A stretch of DNA of 64,000 nt from the NCBI GenBank assembly GCA_903895845.1, contig CAITVK010000055.1, forward strand, positions 1 through 64,000. The letters run 5' to 3'. The notes below the pieces were generated by a model. The model was given only the letters and a program-made list of their open reading frames with translations, was not told where the DNA came from and searched no databases. The stretch comes from an uncultured Chitinophagaceae bacterium (GTDB taxonomy: Bacteria > Bacteroidota > Bacteroidia > Chitinophagales > Chitinophagaceae). Both the position numbers and the translations under genes were made by a program. Below are positions 37,179-46,657 of the stretch, piece by piece. Position 1 is the first letter of the stretch. Each line of letters opens with the position of its first letter.

Positions 37179-37979
37179 TTACATCCCACTCAAAATCTTT
37201 TTATAACTAGTAACGATACCCCTTATCAATGAAGAACTAAAGCCCTGATGTTCCATTTCGTTTAGTCCCGCAATGGTGCAACCCTTTGGCGTGGTTACTT
37301 TATCAATCTCTTGTTCGGGGTGAGAACCTTTCTTTTGTAACAGATCTGCAGCACCTTTTACGGTTTGGGCAGCAATCAATGAAGCATTTGCAGCACTAAA
37401 ACCTATCTCGATACCAGCCTGAATGTTAGCCCTGATATAACGCATGGCAAAGGCAGTACCCGAAGCGGCCAAAACAGTAGCCGCATCCATCAGTTTCTCT
37501 TCAATAAACACGGTTTTACCCAATTTATCGAATACATTCCCCACAAATTCCTTTTGTTCTTTGGTCGCGTTGCTTTCGCTTATGCAAGTCATACTCTCCT
37601 GAATAGCAATAGCCGTATTTGGCATTGCACGGAAGATAGGGAAGGAGTTACCAATTACTTCCTCGATATCTTTCACCCAAACACCCGTGATAACACTCAC
37701 CAAAACGTGCTTTTTAGCATCTAGTTTTGGCAGCATCAGGGTTAGTACATCTTTTATTTGAAAAGGCTTTACAGCCAGAATGATATAATCTGCAAAAGCG
37801 GCAGCCTCCAGATTGTTATCGCTAACAAGTACGCCCCTTTCTTTTAAAGAATGGAGGGTAGTAATGTTTCTTTTAGTGATTAAAAGCTGATTTGGTTGAA
37901 TAAATCCACTGTTAATCAGACCTTCTGCAATGGCCGAACCAAGATTTCCGCCACCAATGATGGCTATTTTTTTAGACAT
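37179..37979 (-). CDS. proC: Pyrroline-5-carboxylate reductase
   Basis: 266 residues. IAIIGGGNLGSAIAEGL is the NAD(P)H Rossmann motif, followed by IILAVKPFQI. The C-terminal dimerisation helices contain AASGTAFAMRYIRANIQAGI and the signature TVKGAADLLQ, then KVTTPKGCTIAGLNEMEHQG. It makes proline from pyrroline-5-carboxylate. It is followed at its 5' side by the toxin gene after 9 bases. Confidence 0.95.
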   Translation of the reverse strand: MSKKIAIIGGGNLGSAIAEGLINSGFIQPNQLLITKRNITTLHSLKERGVLVSDNNLEAAAFADYIILAVKPFQIKDVLTLMLPKLDAKKHVLVSVITGVWVKDIEEVIGNSFPIFRAMPNTAIAIQESMTCISESNATKEQKEFVGNVFDKLGKTVFIEEKLMDAATVLAASGTAFAMRYIRANIQAGIEIGFSAANASLIAAQTVKGAADLLQKKGSHPEQEIDKVTTPKGCTIAGLNEMEHQGFSSSLIRGIVTSYKKILSGM

Positions 37980-37988
37980 GATATGTTG

Positions 37989-38366
37989 TTAAATGTGTTT
38001 AGTATTTACTTTGATAAATGAAACTATTTCTTCGAACTCAAGATGAGAACTTGCAACTTTAATTACAAAATCATACGCTTCTGTTTCTGTAACAATCAGT
38101 TCAAAACCATCTCTTAAGAGTAATGCACAACATGAAATAAAACCTGTCCGTTTATTTCCATCAACAAATGGATGGTTTTTAATGATACTTTCTAAAATTG
38201 CCGCTGCTTTCTCGAATGAGGTTTCATATAAATCTACACCATCATAACTTGCATGGGGTCTTTCAATTGCACTGCTTAACATTCCTTCGTCTCTAACCCC
38301 ACTTGCCCCGCCATATCTATCAATTGACAATTGATGATATAATAAAACCTCTTGCTTGTAAATCAT
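37989..38366 (-). CDS. doc: Doc-family (death-on-curing) toxin
   Basis: 125 residues. The Fic/Doc core is NHPFVDGNKRTGF, with His65 and the NKR form found in Doc rather than the GNGR of AMP-transferring Fic proteins. It therefore probably phosphorylates EF-Tu, as P1 Doc does (inference from family). The N-terminal SIDRYGGASGVRDEGMLSSA is the usual Doc start (the glycine-rich RDxGLLxSA segment). It overlaps the antitoxin stop by 4 bases. Confidence 0.9.
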   Translation of the reverse strand: MIYKQEVLLYHQLSIDRYGGASGVRDEGMLSSAIERPHASYDGVDLYETSFEKAAAILESIIKNHPFVDGNKRTGFISCCALLLRDGFELIVTETEAYDFVIKVASSHLEFEEIVSFIKVNTKHI

Positions 38367-38545
38367 TGGGCAAGTTTTCTTAAGGTATTGTCATACCTTG
38401 ATGAAACCTTAGTAAATATTTGTTCTGCAGTAAGCGTATGTTTTTTTTCTTGTAAAAATTTCACAACCTCTTCAATTAAATTCTCGTCTTCAACTTCTTG
38501 AATCAATTGAAATGCTTTCTGTTTCTTTAATTCTAGCTCACTCAT
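38363..38545 (-). CDS. Antitoxin partner of the Doc toxin
   Basis: 60 residues (MSELELKKQKAFQLIQEVED). It ends in a basic Arg/Lys helix and precedes the toxin with a 4-base overlap, the normal order in such modules. The fold is not recognised: it lacks a clear Phd/YefM motif. The assignment rests on size and coupling. Confidence 0.75.
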   Translation of the reverse strand: MSELELKKQKAFQLIQEVEDENLIEEVVKFLQEKKHTLTAEQIFTKVSSRYDNTLRKLAQ

Positions 38546-38567
38546 AACAAATAATTTTTAATCAAAT

Positions 38568-39563
38568 CTACCAAATCTTTCCTTCAGCCAGATAGTTTCT
38601 CACATAATCATCCACGCCTTCTTCCAGCGTATAGAAAGAATCGGTGTAACCAGCAGCTTTCAACTTTTGCATATTTGCTTCGGTGAAGTATTGATACTTA
38701 TCCCGGATATCTATCGGCATATCCACGAAGGAAATGTTGGGTTCTAAGTCTAATCCCCTAAAAGTAGACGAAGCTAAGTCGTAGAAACTACGGGCACTAC
38801 CAGTTCCTAAGTTATACAAGCCAGAAGGAATCTGTTGGTTTTGCATCATCCAATAAATAACCTTTACCAAGTCCTTTACATAAACAAAGTCACGCAATTG
38901 TTCTCCATCTTTGAAGTCGGGACGGTGACTTCTGAACAATTTCACCAAGCCATCTTTCTTTATCTGATTGAAAGAATGCCAGATAACACTCGCCATTCTT
39001 CCTTTATGGTATTCATTGGGTCCATAGATATTAAAGAACTTTAAGCCCGCCCAAAAAGGAGGGGTTTCTGTTTGTTTTAATGCCCATTTGTCAAACTCAT
39101 TCTTACTAATGCCATAAGGATTGAGTGGTTTTAAATCCTCAACTATCTCATGGTTGTCATCATATCCCAATTCCCCACTTCCATAAGTGGCTGCAGAAGA
39201 TGCATAGATTAAGGGGATATTCTTTTCAGTACAATAGTTCCAAACGTTTTGAGAATACACCACATTCAACGCTTTATGAATTGAATAATCGAACTCGGTT
39301 GTATCAGTTCTTGCACCCAGGTGAATGAAAACATCAATAGTGGGCTCATTTCTTTCCAACCATTCAAACAAACTTTGACGCTCCACAATGCCTTCATACT
39401 GTTTGCTTTCCCAATTTACACGCTTTGATTCTATACCAAAGTCATCTACCAAAATAAGATTGGTAAAGCCTTGTTCATTCAGATATTGAACCATGCAAGA
39501 GCCAATGAAACCAGCTGCACCAGTTACGATTATGCTTGTTGAGGATGTTGTTTCTTTATTCAC
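38568..39563 (-). CDS. hldD: ADP-L-glycero-D-manno-heptose 6-epimerase
   Basis: 331 residues of the short-chain dehydrogenase/epimerase fold. IIVTGAAGFIGSCMVQYL binds NADP, LGARTDTTEFDY is the Asp/Thr motif of HldD, and NPYGISKNEFDKWAL holds the Tyr-x-x-x-Lys pair. KFFNIYGPNEYHKGRMASV and RDFVYVKDLV follow. It converts the D,D-heptose to the L,D form for LPS inner core. It is downstream of purL, with a 29-base gap. Confidence 0.92.
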   Translation of the reverse strand: MNKETTSSTSIIVTGAAGFIGSCMVQYLNEQGFTNLILVDDFGIESKRVNWESKQYEGIVERQSLFEWLERNEPTIDVFIHLGARTDTTEFDYSIHKALNVVYSQNVWNYCTEKNIPLIYASSAATYGSGELGYDDNHEIVEDLKPLNPYGISKNEFDKWALKQTETPPFWAGLKFFNIYGPNEYHKGRMASVIWHSFNQIKKDGLVKLFRSHRPDFKDGEQLRDFVYVKDLVKVIYWMMQNQQIPSGLYNLGTGSARSFYDLASSTFRGLDLEPNISFVDMPIDIRDKYQYFTEANMQKLKAAGYTDSFYTLEEGVDDYVRNYLAEGKIW

Positions 39564-39592
39564 GTTTAATGATTATTATAATTAGTAAGGTA

Positions 39593-41818
39593 TTAGAACT
39601 CTGTTTTTGTCAGAAATTTTTCTATTGCGGTATCATATTTCTCCTTCCAATCAGCAATATTGCCCCAATCTGAGCCATTTACATTGATTGAAGCAGAAAC
39701 GATTCCTATCTCCAAGAATGATTGTCCGGCAGCGGTTAACTTATTTGTCAATGCTGAAAGGTTCTCTTTCTTTACGCTCACAACCACCCTTCCTTGTGCC
39801 TCACCCAACCAGAAAGCATCTTGTCTGATAGTCGTTGATTGATCAGAAACAGTAAATCCTAATCCCTTTTGAAAACCACTCTCCAACAGGGTTACAATTA
39901 AACCGCCTTCACTGATGTCGTGCGCAGATTCAACCAATTTATCTTTAATAATTCCTGCTACAACTTGTTGCATGGCAAACTCTTCTTCTAAATCAAAGTA
40001 AGGAGCAGGGGAATATTCTGTACTCTTTAGTTTATGCAGGTATTCCGAAGAACCAATTTCATTCTGTTGTTTACCAATTAGTACAATCACATCGCCTTCC
40101 TTCTTGAAATACATGGTCATCTTCTGATTCACATCATCCAACAAACCAACCATTCCGATTGTAGGGGTAGGATATACCGGACCATCAGGATTTTGGTTAT
40201 AGAAGCTCACATTTCCACCCGTAACAGGTGTGTTGAAACGTCTGCAAGCATCGCCCATACCTGTAACCGCTTTCACAAACTGATAATATACTTCCGGGTC
40301 GTAAGGATTACCAAAGTTGAGACAGTTAGTTACGCCCAAAGGCTCGCCACCGCTACAAACGATGTTACGTGCAGCTTCTGCAACTGCAATCATTCCACCT
40401 TTGTGAGGGTCAGCAAACACATATTTACTATTACAGTCTACCGTCATTGCCAATGCTTTACCTGTGCCCTTCGCCAATACGATAGACGCATCGCTCGGTT
40501 CATTGGTACTCATGTTTGCCGCACCAACCATGCTATCATATTGTGTATAAATCCAACGTTTAGAAGCAATGTTTGGTAACTGAACCAATTGCTCGGCAGC
40601 AGCTTTAAGGTCTGCATTATCTTTTAAGTCAGCAATGGATTCTAGCTTGAAAGCTGCTATCTTATCCAGGTATTTGGGCGCTGTATATTCTCTGGTATAT
40701 TGTGGTGCACCACCCCCTAAAACCAATTCCTCAGCAGGAACAACAGCTTCAAGCTCTCCGTGCATATAAAACTTAAGTAAACCATCCGTAGTGACTTCAC
40801 CAATGTTGCTTGCGCTTAGATCCCACTTCTCAAATACGGCCAACACCTCAGCTTCTTTACCTTTTTCAACCACCATCAGCATACGTTCCTGACTTTCGCT
40901 CAGCAACAACTCCCACGCTTTCATATCTTTCTGGCGGGTAGGCACTTTATCCAGATCAATGCGCATACCCACACCACCTTTGGCACTCATTTCTGCCGTA
41001 CTACAGATGATTCCTGCCGCACCCATATCCTGCATCCCAACTACAGCACCGGTTTCCAAAACTTCCAGGCACGCTTCCAGCAATTTCTTCTCTTGGAATG
41101 GGTCACCTACTTGCACCGCTGGCAATTCTTGTACACTATCTTTTGTGATGTCGGCACTTGCAAAGCTTGCACCGCCAATGCCATCTTTACCTGTGGCACT
41201 TCCTACAAAAAATACAGGGTTTCCTTCGCCCAAGGCAATGGCACTCACTGTTTTTCCTATTTCCACAATCCCAACGCTCATGGCATTTACCAAAGGATTG
41301 GTATGATAACATTCTTCAAAATAAACTTCACCACCAACGGTAGGAACACCAAAACAATTGCCATAATGACCAATACCATGCACCACGCCACCCAGTAAAT
41401 GTTGTGTCTTCTTATCTTTAAGGTTACCGAAACGAAGGCTATTTAATGAAGCAATGGGCCTTGCACCCATCGTAAAGATGTCTCTCTGGATACCACCAAC
41501 CCCTGTTGCTGCCCCTTGAAAAGGCTCCAAGGCACTTGGGTGATTGTGACTTTCTATCTTGAATACCACCCCGAAGTTATTGCCCATATCCATCAAACCC
41601 GCATTCTCTTCTCCAGCAGCTACCAGCATTTTACCCCCATCTCTTGGAAGGGTTTTCAGCCATTTAATACTGTTTTTGTAACTACAATGCTCACTCCACA
41701 TGGCACTAAAGCAACAGAGTTCATTAAAGTTGGGAGTGCGGCCCAGTTTGGTTTTTATCAACTCAAATTCCTCAGGTGTCAGGCGAAGCTGTTGTGCAGT
41801 CTGTACGGTTATTTCCAT
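39593..41818 (-). CDS. purL: Phosphoribosylformylglycinamidine synthase subunit PurL (small form)
   Basis: 741 residues, the length of the stand-alone PurL that works with PurQ and PurS. Signature segments are FNELCCFSAMWSEHCSYKNS, ESHNHPSALEPFQGAATGVG, LLGGVVHGIGHYGNCFGVPT, MQDMGAAGIICSTAEM and GGNVSFYNQ. It forms FGAM from FGAR with ATP and glutamine-derived ammonia. PurQ and PurS are not in the window; purD is at 50568. Confidence 0.96.
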   Translation of the reverse strand: MEITVQTAQQLRLTPEEFELIKTKLGRTPNFNELCCFSAMWSEHCSYKNSIKWLKTLPRDGGKMLVAAGEENAGLMDMGNNFGVVFKIESHNHPSALEPFQGAATGVGGIQRDIFTMGARPIASLNSLRFGNLKDKKTQHLLGGVVHGIGHYGNCFGVPTVGGEVYFEECYHTNPLVNAMSVGIVEIGKTVSAIALGEGNPVFFVGSATGKDGIGGASFASADITKDSVQELPAVQVGDPFQEKKLLEACLEVLETGAVVGMQDMGAAGIICSTAEMSAKGGVGMRIDLDKVPTRQKDMKAWELLLSESQERMLMVVEKGKEAEVLAVFEKWDLSASNIGEVTTDGLLKFYMHGELEAVVPAEELVLGGGAPQYTREYTAPKYLDKIAAFKLESIADLKDNADLKAAAEQLVQLPNIASKRWIYTQYDSMVGAANMSTNEPSDASIVLAKGTGKALAMTVDCNSKYVFADPHKGGMIAVAEAARNIVCSGGEPLGVTNCLNFGNPYDPEVYYQFVKAVTGMGDACRRFNTPVTGGNVSFYNQNPDGPVYPTPTIGMVGLLDDVNQKMTMYFKKEGDVIVLIGKQQNEIGSSEYLHKLKSTEYSPAPYFDLEEEFAMQQVVAGIIKDKLVESAHDISEGGLIVTLLESGFQKGLGFTVSDQSTTIRQDAFWLGEAQGRVVVSVKKENLSALTNKLTAAGQSFLEIGIVSASINVNGSDWGNIADWKEKYDTAIEKFLTKTEF

Positions 41819-42183
41819 TATTTAATTATGATTGAACGTATTTAATGCTAACAAGGATGTTTTCAATAAATCATTCTATTTACTAAAAAGATAGGTTGCA
41901 AATGTACGGAAGTGAGCGGTATGAGTAAAGGGATAAAGTTGGTTATTGTAGGGTTTATGTTTATAAGTCATCCTATCCGCTAAGACCCATTGTTTCGCAA
42001 TAGGCCAAGTCTGTTCAACGCTGTCCTTATTCTTGCAATGCTGGTCTTAGCGGCAACTATTTCTTTTCTTTTATTTCTAAGTTTCAAAGGCTAGAGCAAT
42101 GTATTTCTCCAAATCAAAGCCGTACCTTATCTCAAAGGCAAGAGGTATACACTACTATCTATTAGCTCATAACTACTATCTGC
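41819..42183. other. 365-base intergenic region with a long inverted repeat
   Basis: CCGCTAAGACC at 41977-41987 is exactly complementary to GGTCTTAGCGG at 42043-42053. An inner ATTG/CAAT pair extends the stem. The enclosed 42 bases could form a smaller loop. Near 42148-42180 the words ACTACTATCTATTAGCTC and ACTACTATCTGC resemble the TAGATAG repeat. No gene is seen. Confidence 0.6.
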
Positions 42184-43143
42184 TTAAAGTAATTGCACCC
42201 GGTATGTTGCGGTATCGCCCGATAAACTTACTACGTTCAAAAAGCGGTGCAAGGCATAGTTGGTGACGCCAAAGGCACTGATGGTAATTGTTTGCTTGAT
42301 GTTGGCAGTAATCAATATCGGTGTACTGTCCACACCTGCAACACCGGACGATAAATACAGGTTGAACGTACCAGAACCTACTATTTTCACAGCTATCTGG
42401 TCGGCAGCCAGGAAGGTGTGTGCCAATAAATTTTCTTGCGCCAGAGACAATATAGCACTTGTGAAGATGGTCTGCGGATTTTCGCGCAGCGTTACCAGAT
42501 CAAATACTAGCGGGCACATCGTTTCGATAGTATCATAAAAGTTATCCATCATATTACCGAGGTTGCGGTATTGCATAACCATTGCAGCAATGCGCGCCGT
42601 CTCCAAAGTGTCGCTATCGTCCGAGGTGGTTGTTATTGCGCTACTCTGCGTTTCCCGCAACAACAGTAGCGAAGCGTAGTTGCTGTCAGCAGCAGTTTTT
42701 ATCGATGCCAACGCCACTTCGCTGCCAATATTCGTTCCCAATACGCCAAATGCCGCAATCTTTGTGTCGATGGTTCCTGTATTAAAAGGTGATAAACCAC
42801 CTGGAAATATCGCTTTGTAGCGAGGTGAGTCTTTTGGATGAAGGCCCAATATCACTGGCATCCATACATTCGTTAGTAGCTTCTTTGAAATTGCAAATTC
42901 CTGTGTTACCGATAGCCTGTCCCCCTGTTGCAAGCTACCCGAACTGGTGTGTTGGTTGTAGGCAGCCACCAAAGCGAGGTGTAATGGATGATAACGGGTG
43001 TAGAGCGGCAATAATAATGGGTAAGTTGTACTTAGTGTTCGTAGGGCATTGTCGTGAAAAGTGCTCAGTATGACGGCTCTTTTTATGCTCCCATAGGTGC
43101 TTAGTAAAAACTGGTTATCAATGTACTTCCAATTGTAAATCAT
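42184..43143 (-). CDS. Uncharacterised protein, 319 residues
   Basis: No named family. It matches a type of hypothetical Bacteroidota protein with RYKAIFPGGLSPFNTGTIDT and a predominantly helical N-terminal domain. NIGSEVALASIKTAADSNYA and TLETARIAAMVMQYRNLGN follow, and the C-terminal part is beta-rich (IAVKIVGSGTFNLYLSSGVA). There is no signal peptide or membrane helix, so it is probably cytoplasmic. The start is at 43143. A 42-bp array begins 75 bases upstream, as for the unknown gene at 24996. Confidence 0.7.
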   Translation of the reverse strand: MIYNWKYIDNQFLLSTYGSIKRAVILSTFHDNALRTLSTTYPLLLPLYTRYHPLHLALVAAYNQHTSSGSLQQGDRLSVTQEFAISKKLLTNVWMPVILGLHPKDSPRYKAIFPGGLSPFNTGTIDTKIAAFGVLGTNIGSEVALASIKTAADSNYASLLLLRETQSSAITTTSDDSDTLETARIAAMVMQYRNLGNMMDNFYDTIETMCPLVFDLVTLRENPQTIFTSAILSLAQENLLAHTFLAADQIAVKIVGSGTFNLYLSSGVAGVDSTPILITANIKQTITISAFGVTNYALHRFLNVVSLSGDTATYRVQLL

Positions 43144-43217
43144 TTTTGTAAATTTAAAAGTTAACTAAATTGTTTGTGATTGAATGAAAAGTGTTTGCTG
43201 TATTACCGATGTTCTTA

Positions 43218-43438
43218 ACACAGCAAATGAGTGTGTTTGCCCTGTGTCCGATCTCGACCACACAGCAAATGAGTGTGGTTGCCCTGTGTCTAATCTCGTC
43301 TACACAGCAAATGAGTGTGTTTGCCCTGTGTCTAATCTCGCCCACACAGCAAATGAGTGTGTTTGCCCTGTGTCCAATCTCGTCTACACAGCAAATTAGA
43401 GTATTTGCCTTGTGTCCAATCTCGCCTACGCAGCAAAT
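43218..43438. repeat. 42-bp (2 x 21) tandem array, ACACAGCAAATG type, 5+ units
   Basis: Units start at 43218, 43260, 43302, 43344 and 43386, with a partial unit at 43428. Each carries ACACAGCAAATGAG, then TTTGCCCTGTGT, then a 9-11-nt AATCTCG(C/T)C tail. The first two parts are complementary apart from a GG bulge, so each unit is a hairpin. The array is stop-free in several frames on both strands, which creates false genes (43154-43441 and 43191-43559). Confidence 0.92.
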
Positions 43439-43441
43439 CAT

Positions 43442-43789
43442 TTTCTTTTTCGTTAATGCAAGTCAAAACCAAAGCTTAATAAGCCTGAATGCTTGTGAAC
43501 GTTTTAAAACTGATTGCGAGGGAGAACGATGCCCTGAAAGAGAGGTTTGTAAGAAGTAAGAATCCTTGTCTTAAAATGCAAGGAGGTTAACCGAAATGAG
43601 TTGAATGTCGAATTTCTATCTTGTTGAGCTAGACTTTTCTTTACTGCTCTGTGAAGCAATACTAAACCTTTTAATTGGATTTATTAAAACAAATTTATTT
43701 TAGATGATAAATATGTTTTTTATTGAAAGAAACGGATCATTTGTGAGCCGTCTTTTTGACGTTAGAAGAAATATGATTGTATTATTTTA
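43442..43789. other. 348-base stretch without a recognisable gene
   Basis: AT-rich sequence between the array and the lipoprotein gene. Nothing coding or clearly structured was seen. The short + frame at 43704-43886 overlaps the antisense gene and has no support. Confidence 0.5.
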
Positions 43790-44458
43790 TCACTTAACAG
43801 ACGTTGTAATCTTCGTAAAGATTTCTTTGTGGCTAAAGCCTTCCTGTCTGACAAATTTCTTGAATTGCTTACGGGTCAACGTGTAATTTATTGATAGTGT
43901 ATCACTATTTGTTTCGGATATTTCTTGCAATTTTTGAATGTCGGTGTCACTTGAAATAGAACTGATAGACAATAACCCATTTTTAAGCGAAACTTCTCTT
44001 ACTTCCCAAGCACTGTCAGTCAATCGTGTATTCATAAAGTAGTATCCCTTATACTTCTTTAAAATATTATCCTTAGATATTTTAAAGAGTGTATCCGTCC
44101 AGTTCAGACATCCATAAATTGTATCTCCTCGTAATTTAATCTTGTATTTTGAGCTATTTGCTACATCTTTAAGTGTATCACCAACTAGTTGGTAAGACGA
44201 GTCGAGACTGTCTTTGCTTACTTTAAAATCAAAATTATGATTCCTCGTCATCAGGTTGTTTTCAATAGTTATTGTAGATGCTTGATCTGTACTTATATAC
44301 TTTCCCAGAATGCGTTTAGGAAATGAAGTAAGCGAGCTTGAGTTGTCTGGTTGTGGCTTATCGAAAGTAGCAAACGTACCCCGATCCTCACAAGCAATAA
44401 ACATTAGGCAAAGTGTTATTGCGAGTACTGTATTCTTGATAAAATGGCGTAGAATCAT
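43790..44458 (-). CDS. Hypothetical lipoprotein
   Basis: 222 residues with a lipobox at Cys23 (CLMFIAC). A long polar stretch follows (TFDKPQPDNSSSLTSFPKRI). The domain has repeated beta-strands with DST/LKD patterns (GKYISTDQASTITIENNLMT, LRGDTIYGCLNWTDTLFKI). It could be a small beta-sandwich or lipocalin-like fold. No family was recognised. Confidence 0.65.
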   Translation of the reverse strand: MILRHFIKNTVLAITLCLMFIACEDRGTFATFDKPQPDNSSSLTSFPKRILGKYISTDQASTITIENNLMTRNHNFDFKVSKDSLDSSYQLVGDTLKDVANSSKYKIKLRGDTIYGCLNWTDTLFKISKDNILKKYKGYYFMNTRLTDSAWEVREVSLKNGLLSISSISSDTDIQKLQEISETNSDTLSINYTLTRKQFKKFVRQEGFSHKEIFTKITTSVK

Positions 44459-44869
44459 ACTTGTAGTTTAGTTTTCCTCGATAGCTGAATCACAATATTA
44501 CGTAATTATCTAGGTCTTTAACAAAGCAATTCTTTTATATTAAATTGTATTGCTTTCAAGTATCAATAACTTTAATTAGTAAGCCAGTCATTGCATAGCA
44601 GCCTGTCGCCTAGCACCTTTCGAAAGGTTGGCAATAAACCATTCAATTCATAAAAGCAAAAAATCTGTATCCATCTGGATAAATGCTTTGTAACAATCCA
44701 TCAGATTCTTAAACTGAACAACAAGAACCCAATCAGGAAAAGACGCGCACAATTTGCAAAGGAGTGCAATATAATGAACATTTATACCCTTTAACAAGTC
44801 ATTCGCGATGCCCATCTGCCCCGCTAACCCTTTTTCCGTTAATTTAGCCGCTTTCTAAATAGAGATACT
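44459..44869. other. 411-base divergent intergenic region
   Basis: It has a 12-bp palindrome, CCTTTCGAAAGG, at 44616-44627 and AT-rich flanks. Promoters for both diverging genes should be here, but none is clear. No gene is seen. Confidence 0.5.
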
Positions 44870-46588
44870 ATGAGTTTGAGTGCAGACATTAAAAAGATAC
44901 AGCGGCATTTTGTTCCGCAAGATTTCACCGTTACCACCTGGGAGAATCTGGAACCCTTTTTTAAGACCTTATTGGAAAGGGAGATTAACAGCAGTGAAGA
45001 TCTGGAGCAATGGTTGAAGGATACGAGCGAAATTGAAGCGGTAATTAGTGAAGATGCTTGCTGGAGACAGATAAAAATGACTTGCGACACCACAGACAAA
45101 GCCCTTGAAGAATCCTTTACTTTCTTTTGTATGGAGATTCAGCCGAAGCTACAACCGTATGCCGATGCGTTGAATAAGAAGCTGATTGCATCGCCGTTTA
45201 CCAAGGAGTTGGATCAAGATAAGTTCTTTACTTACCTGCGTAGCGTGAAGAAAAGTATTGATTTGTTTAGGGAAGAAAACATTCCGTTGCAAGCCGAACT
45301 AAGCGTGATGCAACAACAATATGGCGCTATTGCTGGTAAGATGACGGTGGAAGTGAACGGGCAGGAATACACGCTTCAACAAGCTGCTAAGTTTCTGGAA
45401 AGTGAGGACAGGAGTTTGCGTGAGGAGGTTTATAGAAAGATTCAAGACCGTCGCTTGCAGGATAAACAAGCCATGCACGATTTGTATAGTGCGTTGATTG
45501 CAAAACGTCACCAAGTGGCGTTGAATGCAGGCTTTGCCAACTATCGTGATTATAAGTTTGTGGAGTTGGGAAGGTTCGATTATACTAAAGAAGATTGTTA
45601 CCATTTTCATGAAGCGGTGAAGTTGCATGTGCTTCCGTTGATTGATAAGATTTATGCGAAGAAGAAGCAAAAATTGGGCTTAGATACCTTAAGACCTTGG
45701 GATACAGAGGCCGAACCTGCTGGCATCAAACCGTTGAAACCGTTTACAACTGGTCAGGATTTGTTGAAGAAGTCCGAAGCTTGCTTCGAGCAACTAAACC
45801 CTTTCTTCGCTGATTGTCTGCGTAAGATGGATGAACTGAAACACTTCGATCTGGAAAGTAGAAAAGGCAAAGCACCCGGTGGTTATAACTGTCCGTTGGC
45901 AGAAAGCGGCGCACCATTTATATTTATGAACGCTGCCGGACAAATGAGCGATGTAACGACTATGGTGCATGAAGGTGGTCATGCGATACATTCATTTTTA
46001 TCGCACAATCTAGAGTTGAGTGCTTTTAAAGAGTACCCGATGGAGATTGCGGAAGTGGCAAGTATGTCGATGGAGTTGTTTAGTATGAATCATTGGGAGA
46101 GCTTCTTTGAGAATGCCGATGATTTGAAGCGTGCCAAAGAACATCAGTTAGAACGCACCATCACGATCTTCCCTTGGATAGCCATCATTGATAAGTTTCA
46201 GCATTGGGTATATGAAAATCCGGCTCATACCATAGAAGAAAGAACGGCCACCTGGTCATCGATACTGAAAGAGTTTTCTAACAATGCAATCGATTTTACT
46301 GGGTTGGATATGTACCGCGAAATAGCTTGGCAACGTCAGCTACATTTGTTTGAAGTGCCTTTTTATTATATAGAATATGGCATTGCGCAGTTAGGAGCAA
46401 TCGGTTTGTGGATGCAATACAAACAAAATCCGCAGCAAGCGTTGCAGAATTACATCAATGCATTAAGTTTGGGTGGCACAAAGACCTTACCTGTTTTGTA
46501 TGAGACAGCAGGTTTGAAGTTTGATTTATCGCCCGATTATATAAAGACCTTGATGGAGTTTACCAATGAGGAAATGGAACAGTTGTAA
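44870..46588 (+). CDS. pepF: M3-family oligoendopeptidase (PepF/F1-like)
   Basis: 572 residues. The zinc motif is MVHEGGHAIHSF (His367, Glu368, His371), with the distal ligand Glu in AEVASMSMELF. LHLFEVPFYYIEYGIAQLGA is the C-terminal M3 signature that carries the substrate-binding Tyr pair. The N-terminal half is helical. It cleaves short peptides in the cytoplasm. There is no signal peptide. A hairpin separates it from glnS. Confidence 0.93.
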   Translation: MSLSADIKKIQRHFVPQDFTVTTWENLEPFFKTLLEREINSSEDLEQWLKDTSEIEAVISEDACWRQIKMTCDTTDKALEESFTFFCMEIQPKLQPYADALNKKLIASPFTKELDQDKFFTYLRSVKKSIDLFREENIPLQAELSVMQQQYGAIAGKMTVEVNGQEYTLQQAAKFLESEDRSLREEVYRKIQDRRLQDKQAMHDLYSALIAKRHQVALNAGFANYRDYKFVELGRFDYTKEDCYHFHEAVKLHVLPLIDKIYAKKKQKLGLDTLRPWDTEAEPAGIKPLKPFTTGQDLLKKSEACFEQLNPFFADCLRKMDELKHFDLESRKGKAPGGYNCPLAESGAPFIFMNAAGQMSDVTTMVHEGGHAIHSFLSHNLELSAFKEYPMEIAEVASMSMELFSMNHWESFFENADDLKRAKEHQLERTITIFPWIAIIDKFQHWVYENPAHTIEERTATWSSILKEFSNNAIDFTGLDMYREIAWQRQLHLFEVPFYYIEYGIAQLGAIGLWMQYKQNPQQALQNYINALSLGGTKTLPVLYETAGLKFDLSPDYIKTLMEFTNEEMEQL

Positions 46589-46602
46589 TGGAAGAATAAT
46601 TA

Positions 46603-46635
46603 AACCTTTACAGGGTTTGAAACCCTATAAAGGTT
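46603..46635. terminator. Nested hairpin between pepF and glnS
   Basis: AACCTTTA (46603-46610) pairs with TAAAGGTT (46628-46635), and an inner AGGGTTT/AAACCCT stem follows with one C:A mismatch between them. It looks like a dispersed repeat with terminator capacity. Confidence 0.55.
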
Positions 46636-46657
46636 AGTGCTAATAAATAAGAAAGTA

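Noticed and set aside
36939-37232. 97-codon + frame
   Set aside because: It is the 21-base GATTAAAATG array and runs into the antisense of proC.
43218-43438. Possible CRISPR array
   Set aside because: Units are contiguous, have no unique spacers, carry internal complementarity, and no cas genes are near.
43154-43559. Overlapping open frames on both strands at the 42-base array (95, 71 and 122 codons)
   Set aside because: They are open only because the unit is a multiple of three without stops. There is no start context, and the frames encode the same repeat.
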